DNA of 64,000 nucleotides from Ascaphus truei. Taxonomy: Eukaryota; Chordata; Amphibia; Anura; Ascaphidae. Position 1 is the stretch's first letter. The number at the start of each line of letters is the position of its first letter. The notes under the pieces are model-generated. The model was not told the origin of the DNA. It saw only the letters and a program-made list of their open reading frames with translations, and ran no database searches. The stretch spans positions 68,553-132,552 of the forward strand of contig WSYH01001249.1 in NCBI GenBank assembly GCA_036426205.1. The letters are read 5' to 3'. Shown here in pieces: positions 10,823 to 21,176 of this stretch. Both the position numbers and the translations under genes were made by a program.

Positions 10823-13258
10823 GTACCCCCACTTTAGGATCAGCCTCAGGACAATTCCCATAAGGCTTGTGTGGAAACCTGGCGTGGAATTGCTTTAACA
10901 AGCCGGAAGCATGGATCTGACGAAGAGGTATCCAAGAGCGTTCTTCTGGTCCATAGCCTTTCCAGTGTACGAGGAATTGGACACCACCTCTGGAGTATCT
11001 GGAATCGATAATGGATTGAATTTCGAATTCTTCTTGATCCTGTACAATGACAGGTTGAGGTTTAGGTGAGATGTCAGGAAACTGAGAACTTCGAACAACA
11101 GGTTTTAACAACGAGACGTGAAAGACCGCCGGGATTCTCATACATTGAGGCAGTTGTAAGTGGTACACCACAGGATTGACCTGTTTGAGAATGGTGAATG
11201 GGCCCAAGAATCTTGGAACCAGTTTCAATGTAGGTGTCTTCAATCTTATGTTCTTAGAAGAAAGCCACACTTTGTCTCCTGGCCTAAACTTGGGTGCCTC
11301 ACGGCGATGGCGATCCGCCTGTGTCTTTTGTTTGAGTACTGCCTCCTTCAGAGTCTTCTGAATCCTCTTCCAAGAATTTTGGAGCGAGTTCACCATGGAA
11401 TCTGCTGCTGGAACTCCGGAAGGATTGGAAGAGATGGGAAGACATGCTGGATGAAATCCGTAATTTATTTTTTTTAAAAACGGTGATTCCTGAGTAGACT
11501 AATTTCTTAGTAAATTATGAGCGAATTCGACCCATGTGAATAGTTCCATCCATTTATCCTGTTCATCAGAAATAAAGCATTGCAGGTATTGCTCTAATGA
11601 CTGGTTTGTTCTTTCGGTCTGTCCGTTGGTTTGGTGGTGATACCCAGAAGAAAAAAGAAGAGAGATCTCCAACCTTTGAGTGAAGGCACGCCAAAATTTC
11701 GAGACGAACTGTGACCCCCGAATGGACACTATAGAGAGTGGAATTCCATGATACGAAATATTTCTTTGATACAAATATCTGTCAAGGTGGCAGATTTAGG
11801 AAGACCCTTGAGGGGAATGACATGTACCTGTTTGGAAAACCTATCAACAATAACGAGAATAGTATTCATCCCACGAGAAACAGGAAGCTCAACAATAAAT
11901 TCCATTGAGAGGTGGGTCCACGGTCGGTCCGGAATGGGTAAGGGACAAAGCAGATCTGACGGCTTGTTGCGGGCAGACTTATTTCGAGTACAGATTGAAC
12001 AGGAGTTGATAAATTCCTTGATATCCTTAAACATATTAGGCCACCAAAAGGCATGTCTGATCAAATAGGAAGTCCTCTTTGTACCCGGGTGACCGGCAGA
12101 CCTAGAGGAATGACTCCAACTCAAGGATCTTCTGGTGAAATTGAGGTGCAGCATACAAACCACCCTCTGGCACTTCCATACCCTCAAGGATGAGCGTCTG
12201 CGTCTCCAAGATCTTGTCCAGTATATGAAAAGATTTAGCCAAAATGACATATTTGGTGGGAAGAATGGTCTCAGGAAAGTCTTCGGATTTGTCTTACTGA
12301 CGAATTGACGGGATAATGCATTGGCCTTAAGATTCTTAGCACCAGGAATGTAGGAATTATATAGTTGAATCTGGAAAAGAACAATGCCCAGCGAGCCTGA
12401 CGGGACCCGAGGCGACAGGCACCTTCGATATATAATATATTTTTATGGTCCGTAAGAATTGTAATAGGGTTTTCAGTACCCTCCAGGAGGTGTCTCCAAC
12501 CTTGCAGAGCAAGTTTGATGGCCATAAGTTCCGTGTTGCAAACATCATAGTTTTGTTCTGCGCAGGAGAGGTTTTTTTTAGAAGAACCTTCAAGGGTGTA
12601 GCTTATCCTGAGGGGACTGTCTTTGTGAGAGTACGGCTCCTACTCCAATATCCGAGGCATCTACCTCCAACGTGAAAGGAAGTTTAGGGTCTGGATAGCG
12701 TAAGATAGGAGCAGAGACGAACGCTTTCTTAAGAGTTTCAAAGGTGTGGCATGGCTCAGGAGACCAGATTATGTGTACGCCTTTCTTCGTCAGGGCAGTG
12801 ATGGGAGCCACTATGGCGGAAAAATTACAGATAAATTTACGATAATAATTGGCGAAGCCAAGAAACCGCTGAATCGCCTTAAGAGAAATGGTTTGGGGCC
12901 AATCTACCACTGCCTTAAGCTTTTCAGGATCCATAGAGAAACCTTTATCAGAGATAATATATCCCAAGAAAGAAGTGGATGTTTGGTGGAAAAGACATTT
13001 CTCCATCTTGAAATAGAGATGATTCTCACGCAGACGGGAGAGAACTAACTTAGTGTGTTGGATATGCTCGGATATTGATTTAGAAAAAATAAGAATATCG
13101 TCTAGATAGACAATTACAAAAATGTTAAGGACATCTCAAAAAATATCATTCACGAATTCTGGAAAGACAGCTGGGGCATTACAGAGCCCGAAAGGCATAA
13201 CCAAATGTTCGTAATAGCCGTCTCTCGTATTGAAGACCGTTATCCATGTGTCCCCTTG
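10818..13258 (-). pseudogene. Ty3/Gypsy chromovirus pol remnant (RT, RNase H, integrase, chromodomain)
   Basis: Reading leftward on the minus strand: an RT piece with [13 protein letters not shown] (13136-13260), the catalytic YLDD (13097-13108), FLGYIISDKG and FLGFANYYRKF, the RNase H ([22 protein letters not shown]), an integrase with H2C2 finger (CSICTRNK), the core (VIVDRFSKQ; QTNGQTERTNQ), then a C-terminal chromodomain (VQFLVHWKGYGPEERSW). The frame changes several times. In the integrase core the usual Asp before RGSQF is Ile. Gag, protease and the N-terminal part of RT are gone. The stop codon is TAA inside the first bases of the LTR. The copy is inactive. Confidence 0.9.
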
Positions 13259-13261
13259 TTG

Positions 13262-13890
13262 GATAGCCGCTAAGGCAATAAAGGGGTTAAGGCACAATAG
13301 CATGTTTATTGGGGGCAGAGGGAGTGAGTGATGGGTACTTGGCCCTTTATCACCCCCTCTGCCCCAATAAACATTACAATATGTACTACCCACCAATACA
13401 CAACCCACCACCCCCTGTGCCGCCACATAAAAGCATTTAAAAAAAATTCTGCACAGGATTGATACCAGAGGCCGACGGGGGTCCTCAGTTGGTCCCCGTG
13501 TGAGTCTGGGGGCCTGCAGGTGGTCCCTGTGGGTGTCCAGGGTTAAGGCATAATAGCAGGTTTATTGGGGGCAATTGCCCCTAAACCCTTAATCACCTAA
13601 GCGGTTAATAACCATTATAGTAATTAAGGGGTTAATTCACCCTCCCCCTTAAAATGATGTTACATCCTTTTGAAGTAATGTAACCTATCACATTGTACAG
13701 CAACCAATGGAATTGCCCTCAATCCCATTAGCTCTAATACCATGTGATACAGCCATGAGTTTTAAAGATGTGACATACCTCCTTTGGAGGTGGTGTCACA
13801 CCCTTAACAAACAAAAAAAAGAGGCGGGCACATGATACAGCATCCAATCAAATTGGAGCTGTACCATCTGACCTGAAAATGTGACGTCAC
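13262..13890 (+). repeat. composite repeat: palindrome and short promoter-upstream repeats
   Basis: It begins with half of the TTAACCCCTTAATTAC family palindrome (13270-13300), carries an acceptor-like GCACAG|GATTGATACC at 13450, a full inverted-orientation palindrome at 13583-13635, and then blocks of catgtgatacagc and atgtgacatacctcc. The latter match the central array of the 50.7-51.2 kb inverted repeat. No frame is recognised. Confidence 0.5.
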
Positions 13891-13895
13891 AGGCC

Positions 13896-13905
13896 CTATA
13901 AAAGG
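13896..13905 (+). promoter_or_regulatory. TATA box of composite repeat unit
   Basis: CTATAAAAGG stands about 30 bases before a conserved exon-like segment (KKTTREHP frame). The second full unit in the window has TTAAATAAG at the corresponding place (51303-51311). Spacing suits an RNA polymerase II core promoter; activity is unproven. Confidence 0.45.
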
Positions 13906-13929
13906 CATGGACGCCTCATTTAACAGGAA

Positions 13930-14181
13930 GAAGACGACGAGAGAACATCCTGTTCTGGATTTACCACTGGGTTTTGGATTGACAGATGAAGATAGACGAT
14001 TAAAGAAAATAAAGGAATTATGACAGATGAAGAAAGAAGACAGTGATAGAAAATAAAAGAAAGAAGAATTTTGTTACCTTTTCCAGATTTTCAAGTTGGA
14101 TGGTGTTGGATTGACTTTTATGACGTCATGGTACGAGAGCTTGCAGAATCGCCGGGATTCGGATGGTCAACGTTTCTAAAG
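13930..14181 (+). other. composite repeat: exon-like segment 1
   Basis: The segment opens with a frame KKTTREHPVLD and continues in Lys/Arg-rich sequence to a stop (TGA near 14023). It ends at AAAG|GTAAGAAAA, a strong donor-like site shared with 51507 and with the left arm at 50470. The same KKT(T/M)R-x-HP(L/V) peptide appears in both arms of the 50-52 kb inverted repeat, so the reading frame is conserved between copies although later codons differ. Confidence 0.4.
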
Positions 14182-14194
14182 GTAAGAAAAATAT

Positions 14195-14760
14195 TAAATG
14201 TATTTAATTTTATTTTTACAGGTTTTTTTAATTGTATTTTTTTAGTTTTATGTTTTTCAATGCCCATTGAGTGATAATGTATTAATCTGTGGGCGTTTAG
14301 GGTATAGATAAATACAGTGACAGCCAATGCATTTTTTAGGCATATGCTTTTTTTCTATTGATTGTTGTTTTTTAGTTTTCTGTTTATTGTTTGGCTTAAA
14401 TTGTTTTTAATTTGGATGTCTTGTTTTTATTTCATTTTCTGATTGTTTAGCGTTTTTAATTCATCATTTCTTTTGTTGGCTACTGGTTTTAATGGATGTG
14501 TTGGCTAGTGGTTTTATTAATATATTGATTTGTTGGCTAGTGGTTTAAATTAATTAATTGTTTTGTTGGTTAATGTTTAAAATGAATTAATTGTTCTGTT
14601 GGTTAGTGCTTTAATTTATTAAAGTTAGTGCTCTTATTTATTAAATTGATTGGTTGGCTAGTTCTTTTATTTATGTATTTAATTGGTTGGCTAGTGCTTT
14701 TATTTATTTAATTGGTTGACTAGTGCTTTTATTTATTGAAATGGGGTGTTTAGGTGCTTG
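14195..14760 (+). repeat. intron-like tract with about 30-base minisatellite
   Basis: Following the donor-like site there is T-rich sequence, a conserved block around gggtatagataaatacagtgac (also at 9490, 50345 and 51638), then 7-8 imperfect units like gttggctagtgcttttattt. Nothing coding. Confidence 0.65.
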
Positions 14761-14955
14761 TGTATATCTTTTATTATTATGTATTTTTGTCTTCCATGCT
14801 TTTTTATTAGGGTGACCATTGAGTGAAATAGTTACTTATCATGCCCATATTATATGGGTATGATGTACCACTATGTCAATTAATGGGTAGAGGGTGGATA
14901 TAGTGGTCCCGGGGTGGGTGGTTACGCCTCCCATGTGTGTAGCGGTGGAGGGTGG

Positions 14956-15011
14956 GTTAACCCCTTAATTACTATAGAGGTTATTAACCGTAAAGTTTAT
15001 TAAGGGGTTAG
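14956..15011. repeat. palindromic hairpin module
   Basis: TTAACCCCTTAATTACTATA, a short centre around GGTTATTAACC, then ATTAAGGGGTTA form a long near-palindrome. Related modules lie at 13583-13635, 15279-15335, 16261-16317, 16807-16856, 59291-59342 and 59818-59872. Confidence 0.75.
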
Positions 15012-15060
15012 GGGCCATTAGATAGTATTTTTTCATTAATTATTGTTGGCATCGGAGGAC

Positions 15061-15105
15061 ATGGATCTGGATTATACTGATGAGGACACCCTTCATGATG
15101 GCAGG
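15061..15105 (+). other. composite repeat: exon-like acidic segment (MDLDYTDED frame)
   Basis: An ATG at 15061 opens a short acidic frame ending ...DEDTLHDGR and runs into GG|GTAAGTAG, an excellent donor-like site. Paralogous segments with the same D-G-L-H type core and donor occur at 15370-15422, 16370-16416 and 59395-59439. A stretch of about 45 bases conserved up to a GTAAGT in four diverged units is more than chance, but no protein family is recognised. Confidence 0.4.
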
Positions 15106-15278
15106 GGTAAGTAGAAAGGTTTATTTACTTTATGTATGCTGGCTGGCTAATGTTTGATTTTATAATGGGCAAATTAGCTATTATCCATATATATGGTGTC
15201 CCCGGCTTACTTGCGATATCAATGGTGTGCCCCCCAAAAATAAACAATACTTGTAAAAAAATACAATACATATATATT

Positions 15279-15335
15279 ATAACCCATTAATTACTTTTGC
15301 AGGTTATTAACTGCTAAAGTGATTAAGGGGTTAAG
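15279..15335. repeat. palindromic hairpin module
   Basis: AACCCATTAATTACTTTTGC ... GTGATTAAGGGGTT, the same architecture as 14956-15011 with independent substitutions. Confidence 0.65.
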
Positions 15336-15369
15336 TGACATTAGAATGTATTAGCCATGTATTTTTCTG

Positions 15370-15422
15370 GCAACGGAGCACAGGGACGTTGGTGGCTGTC
15401 GGACGGCCTTCATATTGCTGTG
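15370..15422 (+). other. composite repeat: diverged copy of the acidic exon-like segment
   Basis: Retains GGACGGCCTTCAT and the donor-like TG|GTAAGTAG but has lost the ATG and the acidic N-terminal codons. It lies directly downstream of the palindrome at 15279-15335, as in the other units. Confidence 0.4.
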
Positions 15423-15603
15423 GTAAGTAGAACTGTATTTTTTATAACTTTTTTTATGCTGTTTAATGTGTTTAATAATGGACAAATAAGCTATAATCCA
15501 TATCTGGATAATAGTTATTTTGCCCATTAATGTACTGTATGTGTTTGGGGGGGGGGGTACTGATTTATTTAAATGTATATGACATGTTTAATTTTTACAT
15601 ACA

Positions 15604-15975
15604 GGATTGGTGGGGACCTCTGGAGACCATGTGGGGACCACAGACGCACACGGGTTCCACCTGCGGACCCACACATAGGGGACACATGCAGGGAAGAACC
15701 AGGGGCCCCACAGCTGTGGGGGCCCCTGGACCCACAGGGACCACCCGAGGGAAACACCCAATGGCCCCCAGACACTTGTGAGGCTGACCCGGGGACCCTC
15801 AGACACCCAAGGGCCCACCCATGGACCCCATTTGGGGCCCACAGGGACCACCTGGAGGTCCATAATGCCTGACAGGGACCACCCAGAGGCCTCCAGACCC
15901 TGGGGTACTGGTGCACTGTGGAGCCTGCGGACACCCGTCGAGACCACAGGGGACTCCCGTTGGTCTGGGGTATTA
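15604..15975 (+). other. composite repeat: Gly/Pro-rich exon-like segment
   Basis: Preceded by a T-rich tract and CATACAG. The body is a degenerate tandem of ggggacc/cccacag words, so every frame on both strands reads as Gly/Pro/His/Thr-rich, collagen-like peptide. It is the longest of the four copies of this segment. I regard the frames as compositional unless splicing from the upstream acidic segment is shown. Confidence 0.4.
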
Positions 15976-16260
15976 ACCCTGTATGTAAAATAATAAATCA
16001 TGTTTTTATGGGGGGCATGGGGGATGGGTTGGTTATGTCTTAATGTTTATTAAATATTGTAATGTTTATTGTGGGGCTATTCTGTGTAGTGTTTTTATTG
16101 TGGGGGGTGGGGGAAAGGGGTATGGTCCCCAAGGGTGAGTGGGTAGACCTCCCGGGTGGTTAGTGTGTGAGGGTGGTTAGTGTGTGAGGGTGGTTAGGCC
16201 TCACGGGTGGGTAGTGGGGGAGTGTGGTTAGGCCTCCCGAGTGAGTGGTGGGGGAGGGTG

Positions 16261-16317
16261 GGTTAATCCCTTAATTACTATAGTGGTTAATAACCGCTAA
16301 GGAAATTAATGGGTTAG
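16261..16317. repeat. palindromic hairpin module
   Basis: GGTTAATCCCTTAATTACTA, TAGTGG, TTAATAACCGCTAAGG and AATTAATGGGTTAG form the near-palindrome of this family. Confidence 0.75.
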
Positions 16318-16369
16318 GGGATATTAGATTGGCTCTTTTTATTCTTGTGTATGTTTTTCAGTACCAGGA

Positions 16370-16416
16370 ACAGTGATGAGGTTGATGATGGCCTTCACCG
16401 TGGCTACCTGGCAGGG
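16370..16416 (+). other. composite repeat: third acidic exon-like segment
   Basis: Reads S-D-E-V-D-D-G-L-H-R-G-Y followed by GGG|GTGAGTGC. It follows a hairpin module and a CAG in a T-rich tract (tttttcag at about 16360), so both edges resemble splice sites. Confidence 0.4.
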
Positions 16417-16588
16417 GTGAGTGCAAGATGTATTTATTTTTTGTGATTAATGTATTTGAAATGAGCAAATGCATTATTATCCATATGTGTATAATAGTAA
16501 TTTTGCCCATTACTGAAGTGTATGTGTTAGGGTGGGGGGGGGGGGGTTTATTTAAACGTAATGATGTATTTTTTTTGTGGTGGCACAG

Positions 16589-16670
16589 AATTGATACTGC
16601 AGGCAAGCGGGGACCCCCGGGCACCTGCGGGACCACCTGAGGGCCACCGCCGGCCTGTAGTATCATTCCT
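16589..16670 (+). other. composite repeat: short Gly/Pro-rich exon-like segment
   Basis: Starts after GTGGCACAG with AATTGATACTGCAGGC and continues with ggggacccccgggcacc, matching the start of the 9171 and 13454 copies. Confidence 0.4.
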
Positions 16671-16806
16671 GTGCATCCCTAAAAAATTACGCTAGGTTAT
16701 GTATGTTAGGGGGGTATAGAGGTTGTTGGGGGCACAGGGGGTGTGTATGTTGTGTATTGCAATGTTTATTGGTGGCAATTGTCCCAAATAAACATGCTAT
16801 TGTGCC

Positions 16807-17040
16807 TTAACCCCTTCATTGCCTTAGCGGATAGCCGCTGTGGTAATGAAGCTGCTTTAATGTATTTTTAATAATAGTTTGCGGGAGCAGGGGGTCTCCT
16901 GAGCTGAACCGTATTGATTTCTGACTCAGGGACCCCCTGCTTCCCGAGTTAAAGGCTCCGGTATGGGGCATCGGATGCCGGTGTCGCCGTCATTTTTATT
17001 GCATCCACGCCGCGTGACGTGTGACATATAAACAATGGGA
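16807..17040 (+). repeat. palindrome plus inverted ccccctgc motif block
   Basis: A hairpin module at 16807-16856 is followed by cagggggtctcctgagc ... gactcagggaccccctg, an inverted repeat. The block is homologous to 59818-60060. It ends at the border of the Gypsy integrase remnant. Confidence 0.55.
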
Positions 17041-18191
17041 TACCAGCACCCCATCTGGTCACATAATTCCAATAGGTCTGACCTTTAACTGCTCTCCCAT
17101 GGGAACCTGCTGGTCATTGTACGTACTCTCCTTTGGAGGCTGTGGACCCAAATCCGTCTCTCTTTCCCGAGGGTGGATGAACAGTGATCTCATCGTTTTC
17201 CAGGGTTTCAGGAGGTTTACGTGGTAGATATGTTTACCCTTCCAGGACCCTGGTTGAGAGATCTCATAGTTCACCTCCGCGTGCGGCGGAGAACTTGGAA
17301 AGGACCCTGCCACTTCGCAAGGAGTTTACTCTCTGAAGTCGGTAGTAGCAGCATCACTTGGTCCCCAGGTTGGAAGACCCTTAAGCGGGCATTTTGGTTA
17401 TACTGCCTCTCTTGACGTTCTTGAGCCGATTTAAGATTTTCCTTAGCAAACCGACCTATCATGTCCAGGCGGTTTCTAAGGTCTATGACATACTGAAGGG
17501 TATTCTTGGAGGGGGAGGGCTCCTCCTCCCAGGATTCCTTCAGTAGGTCGAGAATACCTTGAGGTTGGCGTCCATATAGGAGCTCAAACGGGGAGAAGCC
17601 TGTGGATGATTGGGGAACTTCTCGTACCGCAAACAATAGGAAAGGGAGAAGTTCATCCCAAGCTCGCTTTTCAGTGTCCACAAACTTCCTAAGCATGGTT
17701 TTTAAAGTATGGTTAAACCTCTCAACCAATCCATCAGCCTGAGGATGGTAGACTAAGGTCCGGACGGATTTAACCTCCAACAACTTCAAGACATCCTGCA
17801 TTAACTTTGCCATGAAATTTGTTCCCTGGTCAGTTAACATTACCTGGGGAAGTCCTACCCGAGAGAACAGCTCTAACATCCTTTGAGCAACCTGTTTAGC
17901 AGTGGCTGATCTCAGAAGGAAGACCTCAGGATATCTGGTGGCATAATCTACGACAACTAGAATGAATTTATGTCCATTCGCAGAGGGTTCTAATGGTCCT
18001 TCCAGATCTACACCAATCCTCTCGAATGGGATTGATACCAATGGCAGAGGAACCAAATGAGCTGGCTTCTGTCCCTTTTGGCTAGTTAACTGGCATTCCA
18101 TACATGTCTCACATAGTTTCATGATGTCACCATGTATGCCTGGCCAGTAAAACCGGGACGAGATGCAGTCCGTGGTCTTATCTCTGCCCAA
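17041..18191 (-). pseudogene. Gmr1-like Ty3/Gypsy integrase
   Basis: A 306-residue frame covers the HHCC finger (CETCMECQ) and core D,D,E residues (VVVDYATRYPE; LTDQGTNF; HPQADGLVERFN), then the C-terminal segment (QPGDQVMLLLP, WQGPFQVLRR). A frame shift near 17290 moves the end into KGKHIYHVNLLKPW. All three catalytic acids are present. The distance from the gag and protease remnants is only about 0.5 kb, too little for RT and RNase H, which fits elements in which integrase precedes RT. RT itself is not present left of 17041, so the 3' part of the element is lost. Confidence 0.85.
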
Positions 18192-18786
18192 ATGATCACC
18201 CCATGGGAGAGGGTAAACAGTGTTTTAATCAAACCTTTAGGGACTAATATTTGTCGAATGACCTCCCCTGTTTGTGTAACCTTATTCACACGATATAGGA
18301 TGTCATTCAATAGTTCAAAATGTGGAAACACTCTTACACCTTGTTCATCCATTATATTGTCGTTGACATGTACCACCTTCCCATATTGTCTAGCCAGAGC
18401 TGGGTCTTCCCTCTGCCTCTGACGGAAGTCAGGAAGATCCAGGTCTTGCAAAATTCCTGTATCTATCTGTTCCCCACCCTGGTCATCTCCTGCCATGACT
18501 TGCAGTCTTTTGGGCTGACTAACGTTACCAAGAGTCTCAGCCTTTCTTAACCAGTCCTCTTTTTCCGCACGTCTCGGTTTACGTGTCTTTGGGACGCGGT
18601 GTCTATGGGGAAAAATCTCTGGGGGAAAAGGGAACAAGTCTCCGGGCTTCTCCGGTACCAGAAAAGTAGGCTCCGTAGGAGTAGGGCCAACAATGTTTCG
18701 AGGTAGGGCCAGTCTCGGCCAAGTAGAACAGGAGCAGGTAGCCAGGGAGCAACTCCGTGCGTGTCATCCTCCCCTTGGTGATCCAA
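18192..18786 (-). pseudogene. Gypsy protease C-terminal end and pre-integrase linker
   Basis: Minus-strand frames read PVLLGRDWPYLETLL, the usual end of a Gypsy protease, followed by a charged linker and DLPDFRQRQREDPALARQYG, typical of the region just before integrase. Two frames overlap around 18550-18640, indicating a frameshift, and a second shift lies near 18190 at the integrase start. The protease active-site triplet is not visible. Confidence 0.65.
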
Positions 18787-19105
18787 TGGTCTCAGGTCCG
18801 GGAAGGACCCCTCCGAGATGGGAAAGGGTCTTCTGACCGAGGTGACTGGACCTCCCGAGCTGGCGGGTTGTAGACACCTCGATTGTCTGCTCTCCTGTCT
18901 CTGGCATCACCGGAAGCAACTGGTGTTTGCACGGACCGATCCCAGTTATCCTGTTGGCTGTCGTCGCCAAGGAAGTTTTCCACCAGGCGGACCGCTGAAT
19001 CCATGAAAAGTGCAGCATGTCTTTTTAAACAGGAGCGGGAGGAGGGGGCAGTATTTGTATGAACTGCTCGAGCACAAATTGTTCAAGGATCTGTGCCTTG
19101 CTATG

Positions 19106-19668
19106 CTACTCTGGTTGTATCCACCTGGTACATAAGTCTACCAAGCGGTGGGATATAACCTGGTGTCTATCTCTGTTTGTATATTTGACCATCCGAAATC
19201 GCTGTCTGTAGGTCTCTGGGGTGATGCCTAGGCGATCCAGAATAGCAGCCTTTAGTTGCTGATAGTCCATGGCCTCATCTGCCGGAAGAGCCTGGTAGGC
19301 TGCCTGAGCTTCTCCTATGAGGAGTGGAGCTAGAATCGTTACCCAGCGATCAACTGGCCAGCCGTGGGCCATGGCTACCCTTTCAAAAGTGAGGAGGAAT
19401 GCCTCTGGGTCTTCGGTTGGCTTCATTTTAGGCAGCAAGACCGGTGGGTTATTTGGAATCTCTGGTCTGACAGGGGCTGGGCCTTTGGCCAGCATTTGGA
19501 GGAGCTTTTCCTCTCGCCGGGCCTGTTGCTCATCTTGTTGGGCTTGTCGCTCAGCTTGCTGGGCTTGATGTTCTGGTTGCTGCTTAATCAGCTATTCTGT
19601 TTGCTGGGCCTGTTTCTCATCTCTCTGGGCCTGTTGCTTCACGAACTGGAAAAAAAAGTCTCCATTTT
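19106..19668 (-). pseudogene. Gmr1-like gag with SCAN-like region
   Basis: Upstream is a Gln/Glu/Arg-rich coiled-coil-like stretch (QAERQAQQDEQQARREEKLL) broken by one in-frame stop. The capsid-like part follows: EDPEAFLLTFERVA, GEAQAAYQALP, LDRLGITPETYRQRFR and LVDLCTRWIQPE. The pattern of an LxxxG-xTPExYRxRFR helix followed by a CxxWxxPE end is that of the SCAN domain, known to derive from Gmr1-like Gypsy capsids. A zinc knuckle is not seen before the protease remnant, suggesting a small deletion near 18800-19100. Confidence 0.75.
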
Positions 19669-19710
19669 TTTTTTAAGTGTGTGGCCCTTCAGAAACAGGG
19701 GCCGTCTGGA

Positions 19711-19727
19711 TCCCACTTCTGACACCA
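19711..19727 (-). promoter_or_regulatory. primer binding site, leucine tRNA
   Basis: On the minus strand, two bases after the LTR end, TGGTGTCAGAAGTGGGA is complementary to the 3' end of vertebrate tRNA-Leu (TGGTGTCAGGAGTGGGA expected) with one mismatch. This fixes the 5' LTR boundary and element orientation. Confidence 0.75.
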
Positions 19728-19729
19728 CC

Positions 19730-20237
19730 TGTGGTAGGACGGCCTGTAGCCGAGGTCAGACAATAGTCCACACGTGTACTTAGAGCAAACGTTGAATGGC
19801 TTTATTGCTCCACAGCATAACTAAACATGTGGGCACACTGTCCCTTTAAGGCATAAACATTGCAAAATAAAACCTGCTCCATATTGTGAGAGCTTACTAA
19901 CACTGCAAGCCTATCTATCAGGCTGGCTGACTAATCCATAACCAAACTGTTTACATATAACAAACATTCCGAAACAATATGAACAGATCTTACTGTGGTT
20001 TAGAGAGGTACTTGTGAATCCATCTGCATAGCAGCTTATCTAGGATCTTGTCTGAGAGAGAGCCACCTGACTACCAGACAAGACTTCCTTATATACCATC
20101 ATGCTGGTTGTCAGGTGTCTGCTTACTTCCTGATTGTCCAGCTTATTCACCTGAGTTAACCCTCTGAGTGCTGGATGAAGCACTCAGACGTATGTCTCCA
20201 AGGCATAACTGTTAGTGGCTGACTTCACCCTGTCACA
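19730..20237 (-). mobile_element. 5' LTR of the Gmr1-like Gypsy element
   Basis: The segment is 508 bases, TGTGGTAGG ... CCTGTCACA. In minus orientation it contains a TATA box (GTATATAAGG near 20090) and, about 290 bases further, an AATAAA in gcaataaagccattc (near 19805), in the expected U3 to R order, and ends next to the primer binding site. Confidence 0.8.
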
Positions 20238-21164
20238 GCTCCCCAAACTATCGGGTCTGTAGGGGAAAATCCACGGGGAGGATCAGAAGTGTAAAATCAA
20301 CCAGGGGTGCAGCAGAAATCTGGAGCAGGAGTCCAGATCCAAAGTCAAGACCACAGGACACTGGATACAGCATACCAGACTGGAACCAGGATAAGGGCAG
20401 GACTGGAGCAGGATTGTAATAAAGACTGAGCAAGGCAAGCTAAAAGCAATAATATGTTTCTTTTTAAAGGGTAAGAACACAAGAAAATAATATCAGGGAA
20501 AGGGTCAGAAACAGGGACTAAAAACAGGGGGCTGAAACAGGGGCAACACAAGCTTCTCAGCCAGATAGGATGAAAGAAAATTCTGAAGCCCTGAAATTAG
20601 ATACAGGTGGCTTCTTGTAGGCTGAGGGAGTATGTGTTGTAGCCTGCATAGCTTACTTGCATCAGAGTCTCCATGTGTAATGAATTCCACATGTTAACTG
20701 CCCTTACAGTAAAGAACCCTTTCCTTTGTTGCTGGTGAAATCTCCTTTCCTCCAACCTTAAGGGATGACCCAGAGTCCTTTGTTCTGTCCTTGGGATAAA
20801 TAGTTATTTTGAAAGCTCCTTGTACTGTCCCCGAATATATTTGTATATAGTTATCATATCCCCTCTTAGATGCCTCTTTTCTAATGTAAATATATCTAAT
20901 TTACTGTAGCTAGCCACTCCTCATAATTTAGATTGTCCATCCGCTTTAAAAATGTGGTGCTCTTCTCTGCACTCTCTCTAGTTCCATAATGAATTTTCTA
21001 AGGAGTGGTGCCCAAAATTGTACTCCATATTCAAGGTGTGGTCTTACTAATGCTTTATAAAGGGACATAATTATGTTTACTTCCCTTCCACCCATTGCTC
21101 GTTTAATGCAAGATAAGATCTTGTTTGACCTTGCAGCTACTGCATGACTTTGGGCACTATTGCT
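20238..21164 (-). pseudogene. CR1 LINE, 3' half of RT and C terminus
   Basis: The minus strand reads SLYKALVRPHLEYGVQFWAP, the conserved CR1 thumb, then KRGI and SQGQNKGLWVIP-type sequence, then KGFFTVRAVNMWNSLPME-like C terminus (20680-20730), with several stops and shifts. Left of about 20650 the sequence is a Leu/Pro-rich tail with no clear homology, to the LTR border. It continues directly into 23617 once the inserted PLE is removed. Confidence 0.8.
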
Positions 21165-21176
21165 TGATAATAAAGT

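Noticed and set aside
15530..16001. Overlapping Gly/Pro/Trp-rich frames on both strands, collagen-like
   Set aside because: All frames of a ggggacc/cccacag degenerate repeat are open; kept only as an exon-like repeat segment, not as proteins.
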